This document shows positions 32,086 to 43,602 of a stretch of DNA of 64,000 bases, one piece after another (the first letter of the stretch is position 1; the number at the start of each line of letters is the position of its first letter). This DNA is from Geosiphon pyriformis (lineage: Eukaryota > Glomeromycota > Glomeromycetes > Archaeosporales > Geosiphonaceae). The stretch is from the NCBI GenBank assembly GCA_016748015.1, contig JAAOMT010000571.1:871095-935094 (forward strand). The letters are read 5' to 3'. The notes beneath the pieces were generated by a model, which made no database searches, had not been told where the DNA came from, and saw only the letters and a list, made by a program, of their open reading frames with translations. The translations under genes were made by a program, and so were the position numbers.

Positions 32086-34404
32086 GAACTTTTGGAAAAA
32101 GTGTTAATAAAGTCAGCAAACTCCATTTTTTCTAAATATTGGTACAGTATCTTTGACTGTTCTAGGAACAAACATTCTTCTAGATTCTACAGGCTTGAAT
32201 TGTTGATTGCCAAGATAGTCAAAACTCTGAGTGTGAGTGACTCTCTAAGATTTGTCCGTCTTGTTAAAATTTGGTCAGTTTTGAATGATGCGGAGTCCTC
32301 CAAAATTTCTGGTTTACTTAATACATGTAGCAATTCTGTGGAGGTTTTCAAACAATTGTCAGTTGCTAGGAAACATTATCATAAGGCTAAGTATGTTAAA
32401 TCTGAGCTGGCTAAGAATGCTTTTATTAACAAGACAATTGGTAAATGCATGGATGACTTTGTTTTAGGGAAGGATAATATAATCAGTAGTATTCTAGAAC
32501 ATTCCTTTCACAAAGTTGTTCTTGATTACTTGGTTTTGGATAAAGACTTAATTCTGAAACTGGCTGAAGTAAAGGCCAAAGTTGATAATATCATGGTTAA
32601 TTGGACTAGGAAACGCAAAGTACTTAAATCAGTACCTGATTTGTGGTTCCATCAGTATGCTCCTTTAGAATATGTGGTTAATGATGCTTTTTCTGGTGTA
32701 ATGAATGAAATCAGGTTGGGTGAATTATGCATGGTTGTAAAAAATTTGCTAAATGGCAAAGCTGCTGGTTTCTCAGGTGTCTTGAATAAACTTTGGAAGC
32801 ATAGTGGTGATTTGGTATTAAGTTGTCTTCTGGACTTGTTGAATTCTTGTCTTGTGCATGACAATGTTCCAGCTTTGTGGAAATGTGCCTGGATCTCTAT
32901 GATCCCTAAATCATATGAATAAGAAGAATGCCTTACTAATATGTGGCCAATTGCTTTAATAGAAACTGCTTATAAAATTTTGTCAAAGATTTTGTCTGAC
33001 CATATATCTGTGGCTTGTAGTACATTTAATGTCCTCAGAGGTGACAATTTCTTAGTTTTAAGAGGTACTCAGTCATCTGTGTTTGTTATTAGATCAATTA
33101 TAGAAAATGTTTTAGAAAAGAGTAAGGAACTTTGGCTGATATTGCAAGACATATAGAAGACTTATGACTCTGTGAGATGGTTTTATCTGAGGTCTAGTTT
33201 GAGACACATTAAAATATGCAACAGATTTATTAAGTTTTTTGAGAATATCCATTTGAACAGAACCAACAGAGTTATAACAGATTTTGGTCTCTCTGATAGT
33301 TATAAGGTGTTGGATAGACTTGACCAAAGTGAAATGTTTTCTTCACTTCTTTGGAGAATCTTTTATGATCCCCTTTTGTGCAAAATCAAAAAACAAGAAC
33401 ACTTGTGTGGATACAAAATTAATTCAAGATTTGTTGTTAGGTCAGACAGAGTAGAATCACAGACTGAGATGACATTTTTCTTTGCTGCTGGGGCTTTTGT
33501 GAATGACACAATTTGGATGAGCAGTAGTCAAGCTGCCATCTAATGTATTTTGGACATTGCAAGCAAGTTTTTTGCTCTTAATGATATTTTTATAAACACA
33601 AAAAAAACTGTTGCCATTTTTTTCAATCAAAGGATAAAGAACATTTCTTTGACTATTAGTGGCACACCAATTGCAGTGGCCAAAAAAGGTGAATCTTATC
33701 AATATTTGGGCATTTTTTTATCAACAGAAGGGCTTTCAAAGCTGAGTTTGTTGAAGGCGCATTCAGATGTGCACTTCTTCTCAAGTGTGGTTTTGTGCAA
33801 AGCTATATTTGATAAACAATTCTGTTATCTGGTGTTGTCAGTCCTGCAACCTATTATTAGCTATAGGATTCAGTTTAATTTCATTCCTAATGCTATTTGC
33901 TCTAGATGGAATGCTATTATAAGGAGGAGCTTAAAATTTAAGATGCATCTCCTTCATAATTTTCTTACAACTACATTGTCACATCTTTCATTTTATGGCA
34001 TCAAAACATTTGTCCAGGTACAGTCTAAGAGTAAGTTGTCTTCCATCATTAATTTTGTAAATGCTCCAGATATTTTAGAACAGCTTTTTATTCATTGGAG
34101 TTTGGATTTGCAAGTTGCCAGCTGGTCACCTGTTTATCTGTTGTGCTGTTCTATCAGATTGTGGATCAATCCTAGGGATAATTTTTTAGCTGGAATAGTG
34201 AAAATTTTATTGTTCTGTGGACTGTTTTTTTCTACTCTGCCAACAGCTTTTTGTCACTCTGTTGGAACACCAATCTCTAAAGTTCTTGGTAATAGTGTAT
34301 TTTTTGGGGTGGCCCATTTACTAATGCATTATGGAGTCACATTCACAGATCAACTGATAAACAAAAAGAGTGAGTGCTTTAATTGGAAATGCTTTAAGTG
34401 TTAG
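32086..34404 (+). pseudogene. LINE L3 ORF2, reverse transcriptase
   Basis: Continues in the same frame. The piece 32,092-32,922 is open for 276 codons and includes VVKNLLNGKAAGFSGVLNKLWKH and AWISMIPKSYE. Then come IALIETAYKILSKILSDHI, LWLILQDI, and the palm GAFVNDTIWM (33,490-33,516) with the first catalytic Asp changed to Asn (AAT, 33,502-33,504). YLGIFLSTEGLSKLSLLKAH follows. The frame 33,550-34,404 is open for 284 codons. Stops at 32,083, 32,920, 33,154, 33,541 and 34,402 are at expected Trp or Gln positions. Confidence 0.88.
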
Positions 34405-35877
34405 AAGTGGTTGGATCTGCGTGGCCCTGTTCCAGCTTGGTTTGACTTGGCTGTTCACTTTTTGGGTGCTCATTTGCTAGCTGCTGATGTTAGGCTGTGT
34501 ATATCTGTTGACCATCCAGTGAATTCTATTGTCACCAGCACAATCAGTGAGGCTAAAACTATTCTTTTGAATTCTGGTCTGGTTTCATTTAATGTGTTCA
34601 CAGACAGTTTTGTGAAACATTTTGGTTTTTGTTCTGTTGTTGTCAGGGCTGCTGTATTCTTTCAAAAGTTTGGTCTTGGTGTTGGTATGAAAGTTCAGGG
34701 TGTTATGTTATTTACTTTAGTAGAACTCAAAGCCATTGCTCTTGCACTTGTCTGTGTCTCTTTAGGTAGCAGTGTTTTTATCTACTCTGATAGCCAGGCT
34801 GCTCTTTCTGCTTGTGAAGATAAATTGCTTTTGGCTCATCCAGATTTCAGAAAAAAGCTATGGATAGAGCATAGGCAGATTGTCAACTTTATTAGGAAGA
34901 AGTTATTTGCTGTGTCATAGCTCAAAATCAAAGACCATTCTGGCATCCTGGGAAACAAGTGTGCTGATGAGATTGCCTTGGATGCCTGCTGGTGCAATGC
35001 CTTATTTTCTACTTATGTTGATGAGCTTTTTTTAAAATCAGATGATCTGGTGTTATCTTGCAACATTTGACATTACATTAGGAACTTTTTTAGAACATTA
35101 TATCGAACAAATTGGGAAAATGAGTTTGGATTCAAAATCAGTGATACTTGTAATATTAATTCAGTGAATTGAAAGAAAACTTTCACAGTCTGGCACCCTG
35201 ATAGTCACATGGCTTCTGGCTACACAAGCTGTCAGTCAGTAGCTTTGAGGTTATATTTTATAAAGTTATTGCATGGCTGTTTGCCTGTAGCAGTCCACAA
35301 GCGTGTGTACTATAATTTTTACCCTAATGTCAAGTGTCTGTTTTGTAGTATGGTTGACACATCTGATTATTCTTTCATGTGCTCTTCTAATATGTTGGCT
35401 CACAATGAGATCTTGTCTGAATTTTGTGTGAGGTAGTTATTACTGCTTAATGTCATTGTCTTTTCTTTTATGATAATACAGAATCTATCTTTTTGTGCGA
35501 GTAATGTAGGATTTTATTCTATGTTGGCTAAAGACTTCGTGCTGAGTGGCTGGTATTATGAGGCTTTGAATGCTCTTGGTTGCTCTGTTGTGGCTGGTGT
35601 GATGGTGATTGATTTTGTTAAGAATCTGGTCTCATCACACAGATCTGTGATATGGTGTGGAAGATCTAATCACTGATTATCTATGGAAAGGGCAGGACAA
35701 ATAGTTGCCGATGGCAATATGTCATATTTAGTAGATGATATTAGAGATAGATTGAGTATTGGAGTTGTCAGATTGCTTAGTATAGATGAGACCAAAGGAG
35801 TATATTCTGGTCTGTATACTAGTTATCAGATTTTTTTGGGTATGGGAGGTATGATATCAGTGGTGGCTAATTTATAG
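34405..35877 (+). pseudogene. LINE L3 ORF2, RNase H and C-terminal zinc finger
   Basis: FNVFTDSFVKHFG holds the first RNase H Asp. TLVELKAIALALVCVS keeps the catalytic Glu and FIYSDSQAALSAC keeps the next Asp. IKDHSGILGNKCADEIAL retains the HSG/Asp block. After stops at 34,918, 35,068 and 35,170 the tail has HPDSHMASGYTSCQS and CLFCSMVDTSDYSFMC, where the zinc finger His is Tyr. Further stops at 35,434 and 35,674 precede the natural end near 35,875. The RNase H residues survive better than those of L2. Confidence 0.85.
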
Positions 35878-36020
35878 TGTAGCCTGGACTGGCCTGAGTG
35901 GTTGGTCACATGTTGTAAGTGTGTAAATTGCATTTGGCTTTGTGATGTATATATATCACATGTTTTCTAGATAGTGATTGGGCCATACTTATTAAACCAA
36001 AATAAAAAAAAAAAAAATAA
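35878..36020 (+). other. LINE L3 3' end and tail
   Basis: Non-coding end with CACATGTTTTCTAGATAGTG then ATTGGGCCATAC, followed by a tail of A runs with T interruptions. Almost the same 60 bases occur alone at 36,668-36,731. Confidence 0.8.
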
Positions 36021-36667
36021 AACAAAAAATAAAACAAAAAATAATGTTTTATTTGTAGATAATTGTTACTAAAAAATATAATTGAATTAACATTTTAATA
36101 AAAAAAATTTATGATAAAATCTGTTAATATATTTTACTTATTTCTAAAAAATAAAAAGAAAATAATTTTATCTAAGTAATATATAATAATATTTTTGATA
36201 AATTCTATTATTACTTTTACAATATTAAAATAATTTACAAAGTAGCAATAATTTTAATCAATAAAAAAATTCAAAAAAATGTTTAACAAATAAAAAAAGC
36301 TAAATATATTAAATATACTTTAAAATATATTAAATTTAATTATAAATAAAGTTAAATTTTATTATCTAATATTTAATTATGTCTATTCTTTTAAAAAAAT
36401 CTAAACTTAATTAAAACAAATAAATATTTAGTTGTATAAAAAATATATTATGTTTTATGATGACCAATAATATTTAAAATATTATGTTCTTAATATATTA
36501 TTACTTATTATAAAAAATAAATATAAATTCAAATTTAAAAAAAACCAAATAAAGTTGTATTAATTACTTTAATTTATTTTATTAAAAACCAATCTATATT
36601 ATAACTTAAATATTTTAACAACAATAAACAAAAAATTAAATCTAAAAAAGTCCACAAAATTAATATT
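36021..36667. other. AT desert 3a
   Basis: AT-rich DNA with no readable gene. By position between L3 and the gypsy RT relic it may be the worn gag or protease region of the same ancient element, but I saw no motif that proves it. Confidence 0.4.
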
Positions 36668-36731
36668 ATATATATATTACATGTTTTCTAGATAGTGATT
36701 GGGCCACACTCATTAAATCAAAATAAAAAAA
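36668..36731 (+). mobile_element. 5'-truncated LINE tail, about 62 bp
   Basis: TACATGTTTTCTAGATAGTG then ATTGGGCCACACTCATTAAA and an A-rich tail match the last 60 bases of L3 (35,948-36,008) with few changes. TATATATAT lies on both sides and may be the target duplication, though it is low complexity. A dead-on-arrival insertion. Confidence 0.75.
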
Positions 36732-37495
36732 TATATATATTAAATATGATTTACAATATTTAAAAAAAACACTTTGGTTTTGCAACCAAAATTGTTAACA
36801 AAAATTAAGCTTAAAATTGGTTTTGAAATTTTATTAAAAACAATAATACAAATTACTTTCCAATTATTATTAACAAAAAAATTAATATTAAAAAAAATTA
36901 TAAATGTTAGATATATTAAAAACATTATAATAATGCTTTAAAATAAACTAATTAATTATTTAAAATTAAATATACAAAAAAGATTAATTAAGCTATTTAT
37001 TTATTTTTAATCAATATTTTGAATTTATAATTAATTTAAAACAAAAAAATCAAGCAAAAGTAAAAAAACTTAAAGTTTTAGATTAATTAAACAATTTATA
37101 ATTTTAATAAATATAGTTTTTAATATACAAAATAAATTTGATTAAATTTTTAAACTGCCAAAAACAATTACAATTTTACTTTTTAGAAAACATAAAAAAA
37201 AATTTGCAAAAAACATATAATTTTTATTTTTAATATTTATTTATTAGAAAAAATTAAAAAATTTAATATTATTATAGTTAATTTCTTAAAAATTAAAATT
37301 ATATATAATAATATTTTTCAAAAAGAGCTGTTATAAAAAGTCTTAAATTTCACAAAAATTATTAAACACTTTCAAAATTTAAAATAATTTTAACTACTAA
37401 AATTATTATATTATTGTTAAAAAATTATTCTGAATTAATATAAAATAGCTAAAATTATAACAATAAAAGCAATTTAAACAACTTATTATAAAGTA
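36732..37495. other. AT desert 3b
   Basis: AT-rich sequence directly upstream of the decayed RT. The small minus-strand frame 36,740-36,925 has no recognisable content and is not called. Expected to hold the end of the protease and the RT leader of the relic. Nothing can be read with confidence. Confidence 0.4.
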
Positions 37496-38240
37496 TACTA
37501 ACATATTTGCAAAAAATAATAATAATTTAAACAAAACTGATTTGGTTTAACATTAAATTTATATAAAAATACTAAACCAAAATAATAACAAATATATTAA
37601 ATATTATTTTTAGTTACCAATTTATTAGAGAAAAGTACAATAAATGTTTAACAATATATTTATTTAATTTTTAATAAATTCATGACTTTTATCAGTAGTT
37701 TTTATTAAAAAAACAAAATAAAATAATTTTGTGTTAATTATTATTAATTAAATAATATTATAATTAAAAATATTTATTTTTTATCACAAATTAATAATAT
37801 GTTAAATACTTTTAAAAAATTTAAATACTTTTTAACAATAAATCTAGAAAATAAATATTAACAAATTGTTATAAATTTTAAAACTCATTCAAAAACAGTT
37901 TTTATAATACCAAAAAAAACTATAAATTTAATATAATGTTTTTTAAATTGTATAATATATCAGCAATTTTTAATAACTTATAAATATTGTTTATGCTAAA
38001 TTCTTATAACAGTTAATAATTGTTTATTTTAATAATATTAATATTTACTTTTTATTTTTTAAAGATTATTTAGTTAATTTGTAAAAAGTTTTTTAATAAT
38101 TACAAAAATTAAAATTAAAATTAAATATTAAAAAATATTATTTTGAAAAAACAAGTTTGGTTTTTCTTGGTTATATTATTAATAAAAATAATATTTAACC
38201 AAATCCAAAAAAAATTAGTGCTATACAAAATTTTAAAATA
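37496..38240 (+). pseudogene. Decayed Ty3/gypsy reverse transcriptase in AT desert
   Basis: Reading across stops and small shifts gives the gypsy RT series in order: NKTDLV-x-H near 37,530; an RKVQ-x-MFNN block near 37,640; VVFIKK near 37,700, then FVLI in place of FCVDY; FYHKLII in place of the PLPRIDDM block; LESKYWQIV near 37,845 (family LxSGYWQI); then LKLNIKKYYFEKTS and VFLGYIINKNNI near 38,112-38,200, then NPKKISAIQNF. Substitutions are those expected from C-to-T and G-to-A change (Cys to Tyr, Gly to Lys or Asn, Asp to Ile/Asn). No frame is open. Confidence 0.75.
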
Positions 38241-38519
38241 TGAATTAAAAGCTTAAATAAAATGGTTTAACAATCTTAAATAACAAAAATTTTAATTTAA
38301 TAATTTAAATAATTTTTTGGCATTAATATTATTAAAATTATAAGATTAAGCTTTTTTAAAAATTATATTGGTTAAATTACAAATAATATTTCAAAGCAAA
38401 ATTTATATTAATTTTAAATTTTTAGCTTTTTTAAAATTATAAAAGATAATAAATAAATAAATTATTTTTAATAACAAACTATTTTTAAAACAAGATTACT
38501 TTTTATTATTTATATTTTT

Positions 38520-38700
38520 ATCTAATTTTATTTATTTGTTTTTATAAAACCAAAAATTACAAGTTTAAAAAACTACTTAATCTAATTAAAATTAAAACAG
38601 TATTGTAATTAATATTAAAAAAATCAACAATATTTAAAATTACTTAATTAATTATAACATTAATAAAAAAAGTTAAATCCAAAATATAGTTAATTTTTTT
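38520..38700 (+). pseudogene. Possible decayed RNase H of the same gypsy relic
   Basis: Downstream of the RT, at the expected distance, a frame reads KNYKFKKLLNLIKIKTVL, stop, LILKKSTIF, then IITLI. This resembles the RNase H run KNYxxTELExLAVVWAxKKF then IITDH in gypsy pol, with the stop at the conserved Trp. The match is weak and depends on the clearer RT upstream. Confidence 0.45.
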
Positions 38701-38780
38701 TAAAAATTTTTATATTATTATTTTAGTTATAAAATTATTTAATAAAAATTATTTAAATTTAAATTTAAACTTTTTTTAAA

Positions 38781-38909
38781 TTTTTTTTTATTAAATATTT
38801 AATGAGTGAAGCCCAACCACTATCTAGTACATAGAGCCAAACTGAAACCCAAACTAAACGTGATTCACATTCTACATGTGGCTAGCCACTCAGGTCAGAC
38901 AAGGCAACA
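38781..38909 (-). other. LINE L4 3' end and tail
   Basis: Minus strand reads CACATGTAGAATGTGAATCA, then TAGATAGTGGTTGGGC and a tail of A runs. The shared 3' core is well preserved here. Confidence 0.75.
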
Positions 38910-40385
38910 CTACACACCTATATTAACCTGTATCTGACCACTCAGACCAGAAAAGAAACAACATGGTTTATGATAACCAAAGCAAACAGCAAAAGATTCA
39001 ATCACCCCGAACAATCTAACAATACCATCAGACAATATCGAGAATACTCCATGAGAGAGCCTAGAAACAACTCCACCATTATGAACCAAACCAGCCTTCT
39101 CCATTACCACCTAGTGACTAGACTTCACCAACCACACTTTGGTACAATGCAATTCTACAACAAACCTTATAAAATCAACAATCTGAGCAACAGCCATCTT
39201 TCTATTATCAAAAACACCACAAGCCTCCTGACACCAATCACTCAACACAAACCTTTTGTAAACCAGAGTGTACAACCCAACATTGACAGAGCATTAAGAT
39301 AAAACCTGCAACACGGCGGATAAAGAAATATTGAAAACACCAGCCAAGGCAGACCAATGGGCAGAAGCCTCAGCCAAGATCTTATCACGAATGCCAGACT
39401 CATGAACACAAGTAAAAGCATGGTCAGAGAACTTTACACCACCACACAGCAAACACAATATACCAGGGTAGTACTTATTATACAACCTTTTTCTAACTGC
39501 CACCAGCAACCTTCTGTGCACAGCTTTCATAAGATAAGTGTGAAGTGTCAAAGATTTATGACTAGTGAAGCCAGTAAGCATATGAGAGTCAAGATGCCAC
39601 ACCTTTGCCATGACAACCCAGTCGATGCAACCAATCAATGCATCAGGAATTACATCATAACCAGGGCCAGCTTCCCAATGAGTATGACAAATTAACCAAA
39701 AAATATTCCTAACAAAATGACAGGCATTACTGGAAACAGCAATACTCTTAGCAACCATAAAACGTTTACGCACACCAGCCAATAGTGAAAAGGAAGAACC
39801 AGAAACAGCCCAAGCAGCCAAGTCAGCTCTCTCATTACCAGAAACCCCAGAATAGTCCTTCACCTTAACCCAACTCACAACAAGATCCTTATCTCTGATT
39901 AGATTGAAAATATGATGCCTCTCTAGCCAGCATTGATTATGGAAATCAGAGCAGACCAAAGACAGCTCAGACACACAAGCATCAATGGCAACTTGGCTGT
40001 CAAGATACAGCACCACAGTACTTGAAAAAGGAACACATTCCAGAAACAAAGTGACAGCCTGCAACTCAGCCATAGTAGATGACAAAAGATCATGAACAGC
40101 AACACCAACACTCAGATCCAGTGCCAGAAAGTATGCAACAGCACTACTGGCAACCTCAGCAGAGCCAGCATTCCTCAAAAACCCATCTGTAAAAACCTCA
40201 AAAAAACCAGATCAAACATCATGCAATCCATCCTTAACAGCAGAAAACTTCTCAGATCCCAAAATGTCCAAGCCACACAACCCATCAGAGCCAGTAGAAC
40301 AAGAAGACGAGAAGCCTTAACTCTTTAAAAACTCAGAAGAAACCGCAAACTAGTGAGACACAGAACCATGCGGGTCCAATTTTTT
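38910..40385 (-). pseudogene. LINE L4 ORF2, RNase H and C-terminal zinc finger
   Basis: RNase H begins VFTDGFLRNAG (Asp and Gly kept, near 40,195-40,165). The open frame 40,178-39,294 then has TMAELQAVTLFLECVP (Glu), LYLDSQVAIDAC (Asp), WVKVKDYSGVSGNERADLAAWA and HLDSHMLTGFTSHKS. The zinc finger CLLCGGVKFSDHAFTC (C-X2-C-X7-H-X3-C) is intact. Stops then divide the last 130 codons, which end with LSDGIVRLFGVIESFAVCFG near 38,970 and stop at 38,910. The RNase H is the best preserved of the five copies apart from L5. Confidence 0.87.
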
Positions 40386-42484
40386 TCAACAGTGAAAAGT
40401 CTTCCAATCCAACAAGCCACCCTTTTTATCAAAAAGCTGATCACCAAAAGCAACACCAAAATGCTTAAAAGATTTGACCAAATCAAAGTACAGGGACTTC
40501 CCAAGAATAAATAATAAAGGAAAGTAACCAGAACTATAAAATGCAGTGAGAAAATTGTTTACCAAAGACAGTTCATTGCTCAAAAAAATCTTTACCACTC
40601 CAGCCAAAAAATTGTTTACTGGATTAACACACAACCTGATAGGAAACTGCAAAGGATTCAAAGAAGCCCAACCAAGAACTTACAAATCCAAAAATCTATA
40701 ACTAAACAAATGCCCAAGAATACTAGAAGCATTAGAGAATACAATCAGAGCAGCCACCTTCCCTTCAGACTGCACTTGTTTAAAGGGTTTCAGCCCATAT
40801 AATGAAGAATGATACAAAGCAACATCAGAAAAGTTATGGGGAAGGTGAGCTTTAGCTCTAAGACACTTCCTAACTAAGACATCCTACTTGTGACAAACAC
40901 TAGGAGAGATAAAACTGAACTGCATACAATAGTTGACAATAGACTACAAAACAGCCAAAACCAAATATGAAAACTGCTTATTGGTAATAGCCTTTCTTAG
41001 TACAACATTAACAAAGAAACGAATGTCTGCATGAGCTTTAACAACACTTGGCTTGGACAACCCCTCTGTAGACAAAAAGATACCCAGATAACAATGTGAC
41101 TCACCCTTTTTAGCTATCAAAATTGGCTGACCACAAATACTCAATGAAGCAATCTTAACACCCTGATTTATGGGGATAGCCACTGTTTTTTCACTGTTAA
41201 TAGAAATATCATTGATCACAAAAAATTTACTGACAATGTTCAACGCATATTGAGTAGAGGCCTGACAATTCCCAACCCAGATAGTATCATTAACAAATGC
41301 ACCAGCTGAAAAATAAGAAGTCAAACCACTATCATCCTCGATTCTGTCATTTTTTAAAACAAACTTAGTATTAATTCAGTACCCACACAATTGTTTATGC
41401 CTTTTGACTTTACACAAAAGCGGATCATAGAAGATTCTCCACAGAAGAGGTAAAAAGACCTCACCCTAATCCAGCCTATCATGCATCTTGTAACTACCAG
41501 ATAAACCAAAATTAGTCATAACCCTGTTAATTCTATCCTTGTAAATACCACCAAAAAACTTAATGAATCTCTCACACATCTTGACACGCCATAAGCTAGT
41601 TCTCAAATGATACCATCCAACTGAATTATAGGCCTTCTGCATATCTTGTAAGACTAATCATACTTCTCTATTCTTCTCAATAGTATTTTTAACTACCGAC
41701 CCAACAGCAAACACTGAAGATTGTGTGGATGTACCCTTCAACACCAAAAATTGTCACTCTGAAGAACGTTGAATCTGCTACAAACCACCGAGATATGATT
41801 GAATAGAACCTTTGAAAGAATCTTCCTGGCAGTCTCAATCAAAGCAATGGGCCGAGTGTTTGTAAGAACCCCATCTCAGTCATAAGGCTTAGGAATCATT
41901 GAAACCCATGCCCTTTTCCACAAAACAGGTACCACACTAACAGATAAACACACATTGAATAAAGCCAACAAGCACCCCAAAACTATCTTACCACCACATT
42001 TTTACAACTCATTTAGAATACTGGATAAACCAGCAGCCTTGCCATCAGGCAGACCACCAACAACTGAAAGCAACTCACTCATACTGACAGCACACATAAT
42101 ACCAGAAAAGGCATCATCCTGAACATAGTCCAATGGAGTGTACTAACAAGCCCAAAGATCAGGTAGCACCGAATGCACTAAGCGTTTCCTCGTCCACCCT
42201 TTCATAATCTTGTCTACACTAGACTTCACCTCCTTAGACTCCAACATCAATTTGTTATCAACCACTAAGTGATCTAACACCATCTTGCAAAATGGCCTTT
42301 CCAACACACTCTTGATCATACCACCTTTGTTCAAACAAAAATTTTCCATGCACTTCTCAATTGCAATTCTAATGGAAACTTCTTTGGTCAGCCTTGACTC
42401 AAACATCTTTGATCTCCTGTAATCCCTGTGAACTGATGACAAATGCTTAAAAATAACATCAGATTTCACTTTTGACCCTAACAA
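40386..42484 (-). pseudogene. LINE L4 ORF2, reverse transcriptase
   Basis: RT blocks on the minus strand: GGLPDGKAAGLSSI-like sequence near 42,050, AWVSMIPKPYD near 41,900, then LQDMQKAYNSVGW near 41,640, and the palm AFVNDTIWV (41,305-41,278) with the first Asp changed to Asn. YLGIFLSTEGLSKPSVVKAH follows near 41,060. The frame 42,484-42,143 (LGSKVKSDVIFKHLSS) is the linker before RT. A frameshift between 42,140 and 41,325 plus stops at Trp and Gln positions break it. Confidence 0.83.
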
Positions 42485-43602
42485 GTCAACAAAAGCACAA
42501 GTCTTATCATTATCAAGAGTTCACCACCTACACACAAGGTGATTTATATCAGGCAAATTACCAGAGTGAAATTTCTTAATGACCTTGGTCACCAACAATT
42601 CCAAACCAAAGAACTTAGAGGAATGCCTGTTTTTTGTACAATCAAACTTGCTAAACCACTGTCTCAAAAACAATGCATTAGCAGACTCCACCAAGACCTT
42701 CTCCAAAACTGCCCACATAGCATCCACATTGCCACAGTTTTTAGCACCAGAGAACACATCACTCAACAATAAGAGCTTAGATGAGAAGAGATCCTTAAAC
42801 TTAGCCTATTTAACACAGTCAGCATCTTTGATTTTGAACTTCCAATGATTTCTATTAGCCTGTCTATGCATGCTATTCAATTCAGCATCTAGGAGTCCAC
42901 CTAAACCAACTGACACCACAACTGCCCTGTGATTAGTGTCAAAGAAGTCCAAAACAGAAACAACTTGATGACCAGCCATAGCAGAAGACAAATCACTACT
43001 AACAAAAATATAATCAATTGTTTTTCCAACCCCTCTTGAGTTGCTCCATGTAGAAGCTCCAACCAAATGATGACTGAAAAATGAGTTAACCAAACCCAAA
43101 TCCAAACAGAATTTGAAACTTGCACTCTTACTAGATCCATTCTCATTAAAGTCCCCACCCAAAATGACAAAAAAGCTGGAATTGACAGTCTTTGCAATAA
43201 GAGAGTTAACCTCAGAAGACTGATCAAATCTAACCCCAGGAGAAACACCAGCATACAACTTTAGAAGAGTAACCAAGAGCCTGCTCTTAAACAAGAGTCG
43301 AACAGAAATGACTCGACCAGAAATCTCCTCAACTTTTGAAACATGACGAGCCAGAGAATTGTTCATGATTACAGCAACACCAGCCCCAAGATAACCAACA
43401 TCCAAACCAGAAGTAAAAATTCGAACTCCATCAAACTTATCCTTAATTTATGGCCCAAAAAAGGCTCTTAAGTTCATTTTGGTAACAAAAGAAACCATAT
43501 TTCCAGAACTCACATGCCAACAAACAATGTCTGCTTGCTTAGTAGGGACATTGATACCTCGAACATTACATGTAGCAAATTTCCAGATCAGACTGGTTAT
43601 TG
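42485..43602 (-). pseudogene. LINE L4 ORF2, endonuclease domain
   Basis: Begins without ATG across the ORF1 stop (SLIWKFATCNVRGINVPTKQ). FVTKMNLRAFFG corresponds to the ETK block, with Glu changed. The open frame 43,405-42,806 has LGAGVAVIMNNSLARHV, VILGGDFNENG (kept), TIDYIFVSSDLSSAM and FFDTNHRAVVVSVG, the complete Asn-His end motif. A stop at a position near 43,450 (PQIK in related copies) separates the start. The frame continues after 42,800 into WKFKIKDAD and the linker, with FSGAKNCGNVDAMW at 42,769-42,521. The best kept nuclease in the window after L5. Confidence 0.85.

Larger units (their letters stand above)
28432..36020 (+). mobile_element. LINE copy L3, interrupted by a solo LTR
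   Basis: A full-length LINE of the L2 subfamily: its 5' leader CCTCCAAAAAATCCTC, TGCATTTTCT and TCTATATCAATATTTTTTAC matches 19,841-19,950. ORF1 is split by a B-family solo LTR (29,849-30,819). ORF2 (31,195-35,877) is in one frame throughout and carries about a dozen premature stops but no frameshift seen. The tail of A runs ends near 36,020. Because flanks are A-rich I could not fix its target duplication. Confidence 0.85.
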
